Positions 58,801 to 64,000 of a stretch of DNA of 64,000 bases are shown here, piece after piece. Positions within the stretch are counted from its first letter, which is position 1, and each line of letters opens with the position of its first letter. The position numbers and the translations under genes were made by a program. The DNA comes from Rhyzopertha dominica (taxonomy: Eukaryota > Arthropoda > Insecta > Coleoptera > Bostrichidae), in NCBI GenBank assembly GCA_025024175.1, contig QCXZ01000042.1:11363501-11427500 (forward strand). The letters are read 5' to 3'. The notes under the pieces are model-generated. The model saw nothing but the letters and a program-made list of their open reading frames with translations, was not told the origin of the DNA and did not search any database.

Positions 58801-59929
58801 TTAAATTTAATTTTTTTTTCATCAGAAAAGATAACCTGAAATGTAAAAAATAACATGGTTTAATTCGGTGTTTAATTGTAAAGTTTTGGTTTACATTTTC
58901 CCAGTTTCCCAGTATATTACTATCAATATTGCATTATATTCTGATTTTGTTTATTTCTACTTTACATTTCCAGAAAATGAAAATGAGTTTATAGAGCAAA
59001 CGCCTTTTATTTGCGTTGCCAGCGCTGAACTTAAAACATGATTAATTACAACAACACTCTTACTAGTCACCAATTAACCATTGATCTTATTCTCTGGCTC
59101 CGAAAGTCATTAGAATAGCGCACTTCCATTCACTCGCGACTTCCTTTCCTCGTTGCATTCAACAGGTGTCCGAGTTTACTCTGAATTACGAGAACCCACG
59201 CTTGTCGAAGGATCACCTCGATGAATGAATCGCTCTGAACCCGTATTAAATAAAAGTGCCGTAAGTCGCGGCCCCAGATTTATTTTCGTATCATACCTCT
59301 AAGCGGTTTGGCAGAAGAGTAAACACTGTAAATTTTATACGCGCACGAAAATTTTTCTGCGTGGGGCCCACCGCGAAGTGGTCCTCAGGGTTTTGAGTGG
59401 AGAATGTTGTAAACATGAGCAGAAAAGTTCCAACTGCTGGTGTTGGGCGTAAATGTTTTTAAATATTAAGCCGCTCAGTGCAAATAAGAAACGCCAAAAT
59501 ATAACATATAATGTTATTTTACAAATTTGACAATTACAACAAGATCTATCCATCGAAAACAATAAATTGAATCATTTGGAACTTTTAAGGAAATGGAGAG
59601 TGGTGTAAAGTGATTTAAAATTTCCCGATAAAAATTGAATTTTTTGAAAAAGGGCTCTGCAAGATCTTCAAAATGAAGTATTACTTGACCCCTCTTTTTC
59701 TATTCAAAAATTAAGGGTGAGACCTAAAAAACCTACAATTAGAACAAGTATTTCCATTTCCAATCACATTAGTAGCTGCACTAATAATTATTTATTTGAA
59801 ACTTGTAAAAGGGTAAAGAGCAATTTCATTCGCCGAAATTTTGGACCAAAATTCTGTCCATCGTATCTCTCAATTGTAGTAAATTAGCACCAAAGTCTAT
59901 CAACAAACTAAACTAAGATTGCGATGTAA
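58801..59929. other. Non-coding interval with a GC-balanced island
   Basis: About 59040-59330 is a unique, GC-balanced stretch (CACTCGCGACTTCC, AAGTCGCGGCCCCAG) with no ORF and no repeat match in the window; it could be regulatory. The remainder is AT-rich. Confidence 0.35.
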
Positions 59930-60360
59930 AACTTAAGCAAATTTGGTAATTCTGCAAAATTGGCAGACTTCTTACCGAATGCATTGATTCCAACTGGAGT
60001 TGTGGCACATTTATTGTTAATGTAGTCTATAAAATTTCTTGAATGATTAATAATGCTCGCTGAACGAAACTTTATGTACTTTTTATAACAGTTCAGGTGT
60101 AATGTACCAGTAAGTAACAACGAAAATTCGTTGCACATTAGTTTTTTTGCGTCTGCTATGTGCAAATCTTCAGAACTAGTAAATCTCAAGTTGCACAGTA
60201 CCTCAAAATGACAGGCTCCAGATATATCAAAGAGTATGGCAATGGCTTCGTTAGCAGTTTCTTCGTTTCCCCCCTAAAGAAGCAATTTTCATGGTCACTT
60301 TCGTATCCATGCCACAAGGTTTCAAGTCTTTTGTTAACAAACAACAAAAAATGCAACTTT
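59930..60360 (-). repeat. Copy of an unidentified dispersed, coding-like family
   Basis: The minus frame 60189-59908 reads FTSSEDLHIADAKKLMCNEF, then SLLLTGTLHLNCYKKYIKF and CATTPVGINAFGKKS, with no stop over 93 codons. Related but broken sequence lies at 38169-38340. Protein-level resemblance between two decayed copies suggests a mobile-element or multi-gene ORF. I do not recognise the domain. Confidence 0.4.
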
Positions 60361-60899
60361 TAGCATTTCTATATATAAATAAAAGCGAAACCATATTGAG
60401 TTTTGTGATGTAATTACATAATTGCTTGAAAAAGTAATTGAATTACTTAATTATTTGCTCTACAACTGTAATTAATTTGTAATTGTTACAATTACAATTA
60501 CATTTTCACAACTCCATTCAACAAAACTATTTTTAATATTTTCGTGAAAGTTTAATTCAGATTGCAAACCAATTCGTGCTTTAGCAAAACTTTATTTTAT
60601 TTGAATTAGTGTCAGTAGATTTACTAAAGCTTCCGATGATGTAGAAAGTGTTTGCGATAAGAAATTGGATGTATCAAACCCCACAAGATGTAATTTATAT
60701 TTTGATTATTTAAAGTACCCTCACCTAAATTAGATTTTTTTGTAAGGATATTATTTTATGGCTATGAAACCATAGGCTACTGTTATATCGATACTCTGCA
60801 GGATGAAGCCACTTATATCTGGTATATACTTTGCCAACTATTTTATAATTAATTCAAAAGTAGTGCACAAAAGATTGAAAATAACTGTCTCGTGATGGA

Positions 60900-61430
60900 A
60901 AATTCGAAAATTGACTTTTCGAGGTCATAGAACATTATGGAAAATTAATCGCAAGGGGGAAAGTAGAATGTACGGCTTTTCGAGAATGACGTATGATATT
61001 CTGAGAGAGTCATAAGAACACAAGAGAATCCTTAAGTGTAGTAGTTTGCCGAAACCATTTTGCGGTAGTGAAATCAGGAAACGATGTTTCGAGAAGGTCG
61101 GAGAACATTTGACAAAGGACTAGAAAATCCGCACGTGTGGTACATTGCCGAAACTATTTCGCGATGGAAAAGTAGAAATTCAACGTTTCGAGAAAGTCAT
61201 ATACCATTCTGGAAAATACATCAGTACTCAGTAGACGAAACCACCCCTAAATGTGTTCCGTAAAAGTCTCGCGGTGGAGATATGAAATATTGACATTACG
61301 AGAATGTCATAGAACATTCCAGAAAATTCAATAGAAAACGAAAGAACTGCCAGCTATGTGGAGAGAGACCGGTGGTCATGTCGGAAACAGACGTTTCGAG
61401 AAGTCATAGAACATTCTGGAAGATTCTACA
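60900..61430 (+). repeat. Tandem array, ~100-bp monomers containing heat-shock-element consensus
   Basis: Monomers share CGTTTCGAGAAAGTCATAGA followed by ACATTCTGGAAAATTC, then TTGCCGAAAC and TCGCGGTGGA-like text. GAACATT or its variant starts at 60930, 60994 (decayed), 61103, 61203, 61312 and 61409, so steps are roughly 100 bp. Two monomers hold perfect four-unit heat-shock elements: GAACATTCCAGAAAATTC at 61312-61329 and GAACATTCTGGAAGATTC at 61409-61426. TTCGAGAA (two more units) precedes the motif in most monomers. No ORF spans the array. A decayed relative is at 4760-5120. Confidence 0.75.
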
Positions 61431-63408
61431 ATTGCATGGAATGTCCTACAATCTTTTAAGACATACAAAAAAGAAACTGACCGAGAGAAGACCAGATTCT
61501 AAACTCCTTTTTAAGTACTTTCAACGACGTTCTTTTTCATTAAAAAATGCGTCAAGCATTGCGTCAATCAATAGGCTATAAATATCCCCTAAAATACAAA
61601 ACAATTGACCTGTTTCGGCATAAACTTTTTAGAGCTTCGTTCAAGCCCATTATGAACCTAACACTCTTAGATATGCGTACATATAAGCGTGAAACTACCC
61701 GGTTCCACAGACGATTACATAATATTGTTAACGCTTTGTTTTCAACACAATACGAATGGGGTTGCGTATATTAAAAATCGGTCGTCATATCCTGCCAGAC
61801 CGGATATGATAAAGCTGCTCGTTCAACTATACAGAGACATGCTTATCAAAAAGGGGGTGTACGTGATAGAAATAAATTACGGAGGGGTCAAGACGGGAAT
61901 TGCTTGATAGTCAAAGGTTNAGATCCTTTTGAAATTTAGTTATCCTTTGCAGTATAAATAAATACTGCGGGGTTGGCAGGAAGATGAAGTTTCATTTGTC
62001 GTAAGTCTCTTGTCTGTCAATTTTTTGAGGCCAAACCCGGATAAGTAAAAGAGCTCATCTTTAAGACACAAAATAATGACTGCTTTTAGAGCGATTCATA
62101 TTAACTTACATCCGCTAGAAAACACAAAGCATCTAGCGTAAAAGGGGTCGTCATGATTTAATTCCACGTCCAATTAAACAGGCTAGAAGGGTGAATATGT
62201 AACCAGTCACGGTATTAATTCTGTATAAAAAAGCTCCCTTTGGTAAAGCCAAGAGGAATTTGAATGCAAGTCGTAGACAGGGCAAAAACTACTTCGTTGT
62301 TATAGCTGCCAATGGCGTTTTATTGACTACGTCCGTTTTCAGTTTATTGAAGATCTTCACACGTAATTATGAAACGAAATAGCGTGATTTACAGTTAAAC
62401 AACTTGGCTATCACTTCATGTGTCTTGCAAAATATTTTTATCATGCATGATGACTTAATCAAATAAATTTTTAAATGATAACTCGCTTATCCCGTAACTT
62501 TCTGAGAAAATAATGAATTAATCACAAACCTTCTGGCTTGAGAATATTACAGAATATTATACTTATGATAGACAAATGAAAATTACAGCATACCCACTCG
62601 TAGATGAGAAAATTATGAAATATTGGTTAATCAGTAGAACGACTAGGTTTGCAGTCAGATAATGAGTAAGTTCTACAATTTTTGGAATAGTTATTTCCAA
62701 GTTGTCATATATAAGTAAACAAAATAAATGTAGTAGCTACCGCAAACTCGATCACATCAAATTCTTTAAATTTTATTTTTTTTATTTTAATTTTTGGAAT
62801 GTTTTATATTTCTTACAGGTAGGAGAGCTGTTCTAATCAACCTCCGACAGGTTATAAGAATTAAACCCTTTGACATAAAAAATATTGTATTATTTAAAGT
62901 GGAGCAAAGTTTCCATTTCCCTGAAAAACCGTCGAAATCATAGGACCATATGACAAACGACATCGTGACACACGTCCACTTCAAGAAATGCTCTCCTGGA
63001 GCTTTGGTGGCAGAGCGTTATTTATTTATCTCTGAAGCAAAGAACAATGATAACAAACGCAGTTGACTGCACAGTTCTTTGGAAAGGCCACCTAAAAGCC
63101 TGCCACACGATACACCTAATTCTGTTGGCGATTTTGCAGAAAAATGAATAGGACAAATTTGTAATGTACAGGGATCTTATTTTTTAACCCATCGGAGGTT
63201 GAAAAACTACTGTTCTTGTGTATATTAAATCAAATTAAGAACGTACGAAAGAACCCTTTGATCATACCCTATAAGCATCATGACCATAGAATAATGTCTG
63301 AAGTTTTGGAAGCAACAAGGGTTGAGCAAAAATAAGGCAGTGAAAGCATACCAATTGCCTCGTAGTTCGTTGGTGCAAAGCCTCCTTCAAAAGATAGAAT
63401 AGATGTAG
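61431..63408. other. Non-coding interval
   Basis: Open frames of 69-75 codons at 61372-61907 have no recognised family. At 61949-61968 GCAGTATAAATAAATACTGC is an inverted repeat containing a TATAAATA motif, possibly a core promoter or chance. An N lies at 61920. The rest is AT-rich. Confidence 0.4.
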
Positions 63409-63451
63409 CAGGTCAGGTCAGGTCAGGTCAGGTCAGGTCAGGTCAGGTCAG
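63409..63451. repeat. Interstitial telomeric array, seven TCAGG units
   Basis: Seven uninterrupted TCAGG units (63413-63447) are framed by partial units (CAGG before, TCAG after). No clear flanking duplication is present, unlike at 11917-11959. TCAGG on the plus strand is the G-rich telomeric strand of many beetles. Confidence 0.85.
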
Positions 63452-63659
63452 AATCTAATATAGACGGTAAATGCGACGATGATGATGAAAATCGATAAGT
63501 TCGTCAATTTTTAATGTTGTTATACATGGACTAGGCCTACAGGGGACACTGAGTCAACAAAAAAACGCGCCAGACTTTGCCCCAAGGTGGTGAGGGAATG
63601 AGTGGCCTAATATAATATGTAATGCACTATGAGTTCTCTCTTTAGAACAAAAGCTCGGA

Positions 63660-63910
63660 AATACTTTAATGATTGTACTATAAGTACAGATTGAGGATCT
63701 GATATGACGAATTAATTAGATCTAATCCTGTTTTCTATAGCAAAGTCTAGAGCACTGCTTCGGCTGTAAATACAAGCATTTCAGGATCACAGGAGAACAC
63801 ATTAGAAAACTCCAGAGAAGGATTGTAAAGGGCACACCCCACATCCTCTGTTGATTTCGATCCATCTGTATAATGTATAAATAATGCAAACGGATACAAG
63901 GAGTAAACCT
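63660..63910 (-). mobile_element. LINE RNase H domain fragment
   Basis: On the minus strand from about 63885 the frame reads LFIHYTDGSKSTEDVGCALY, then LEFSNVFSCDPEMLVFTAEA and, after a frame change, VISDPQSVL. TDGS, TAEA and SD carry the Asp-Glu-Asp catalytic residues of the RNase H domain found in I/R1/Jockey-type LINEs. The coding sequence decays on both sides. The rest of the window to 64000 shows no further motif. Confidence 0.8.
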
Positions 63911-64000
63911 GTGTATTCAGAAAATATCTGATGTGTTATAAAGGATGTGATTCTAATATTGCATTTACTAGAAGGAAGCATCTTCCAATAGTATGTTATT

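Noticed and set aside
1..64000. CRISPR arrays, bacterial operons or a prokaryotic defence system
   Set aside because: No regularly spaced identical short repeats, no clustered same-strand ORFs with ribosome binding sites; spliced genes and eukaryotic transposons show the DNA is from an animal.

Overview
This is eukaryotic, AT-rich, intron-containing, transposon-dense DNA from an insect, probably a beetle. The grounds are spliced genes of insect families, Tc1/mariner, hAT, Penelope and LINE remnants, and two short interstitial (TCAGG)n arrays, TCAGG being the telomere unit reported for many Coleoptera. There are no CRISPR arrays, operators or bacterial operons. Single-copy host genes occupy a small part of the window; the rest is repeats and unannotatable AT-rich sequence.

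Layout. 1-5 kb: a Tc1/mariner-superfamily DDE element cut by the window edge, a SINE-derived palindrome, a LINE fragment, and the first two exons of a secreted group-7-allergen-like gene (minus strand). 6.5-18.7 kb: two complete paralogues of that gene, head to tail on the minus strand (8280-13221 and 15064-18669). Each has five exons with identical splice phases. Mobile elements fill the spaces: a full-length DD41D mariner upstream of 8 kb, a Penelope-like tail in the last intron of one gene, a mariner in intron 2 of the other, and a 1.3-kb hAT-type element with an 8-bp target duplication between them. 21.7-22.9 kb: a three-exon ARMC7 gene followed after 6 nt, in the same reading frame, by an uninterrupted HTD2 (mitochondrial 3-hydroxyacyl-thioester dehydratase) ORF, so the two look dicistronic. 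29.07-32.2 kb: a two-exon Fcp3C-like secreted cysteine-rich protein whose intron holds a ~290-bp tandem repeat. 34.8-64 kb: no host gene recognised; LINE, Penelope, Tc1/mariner and tandem-repeat debris with a few GC-richer islands.

How the genes relate. The three group-7-like genes are a tandem family of secreted TULIP-fold lipid-binding candidates. ARMC7 and HTD2 share a transcript layout but no evident pathway. The observations most worth checking are the ARMC7-HTD2 junction, a (TCAGG)4 insertion flanked by an 11-bp direct repeat, the SINE palindrome with a 16-bp target duplication, hammerhead-like motifs in Penelope tails, and ~100-bp tandem monomers carrying perfect heat-shock-element consensus.
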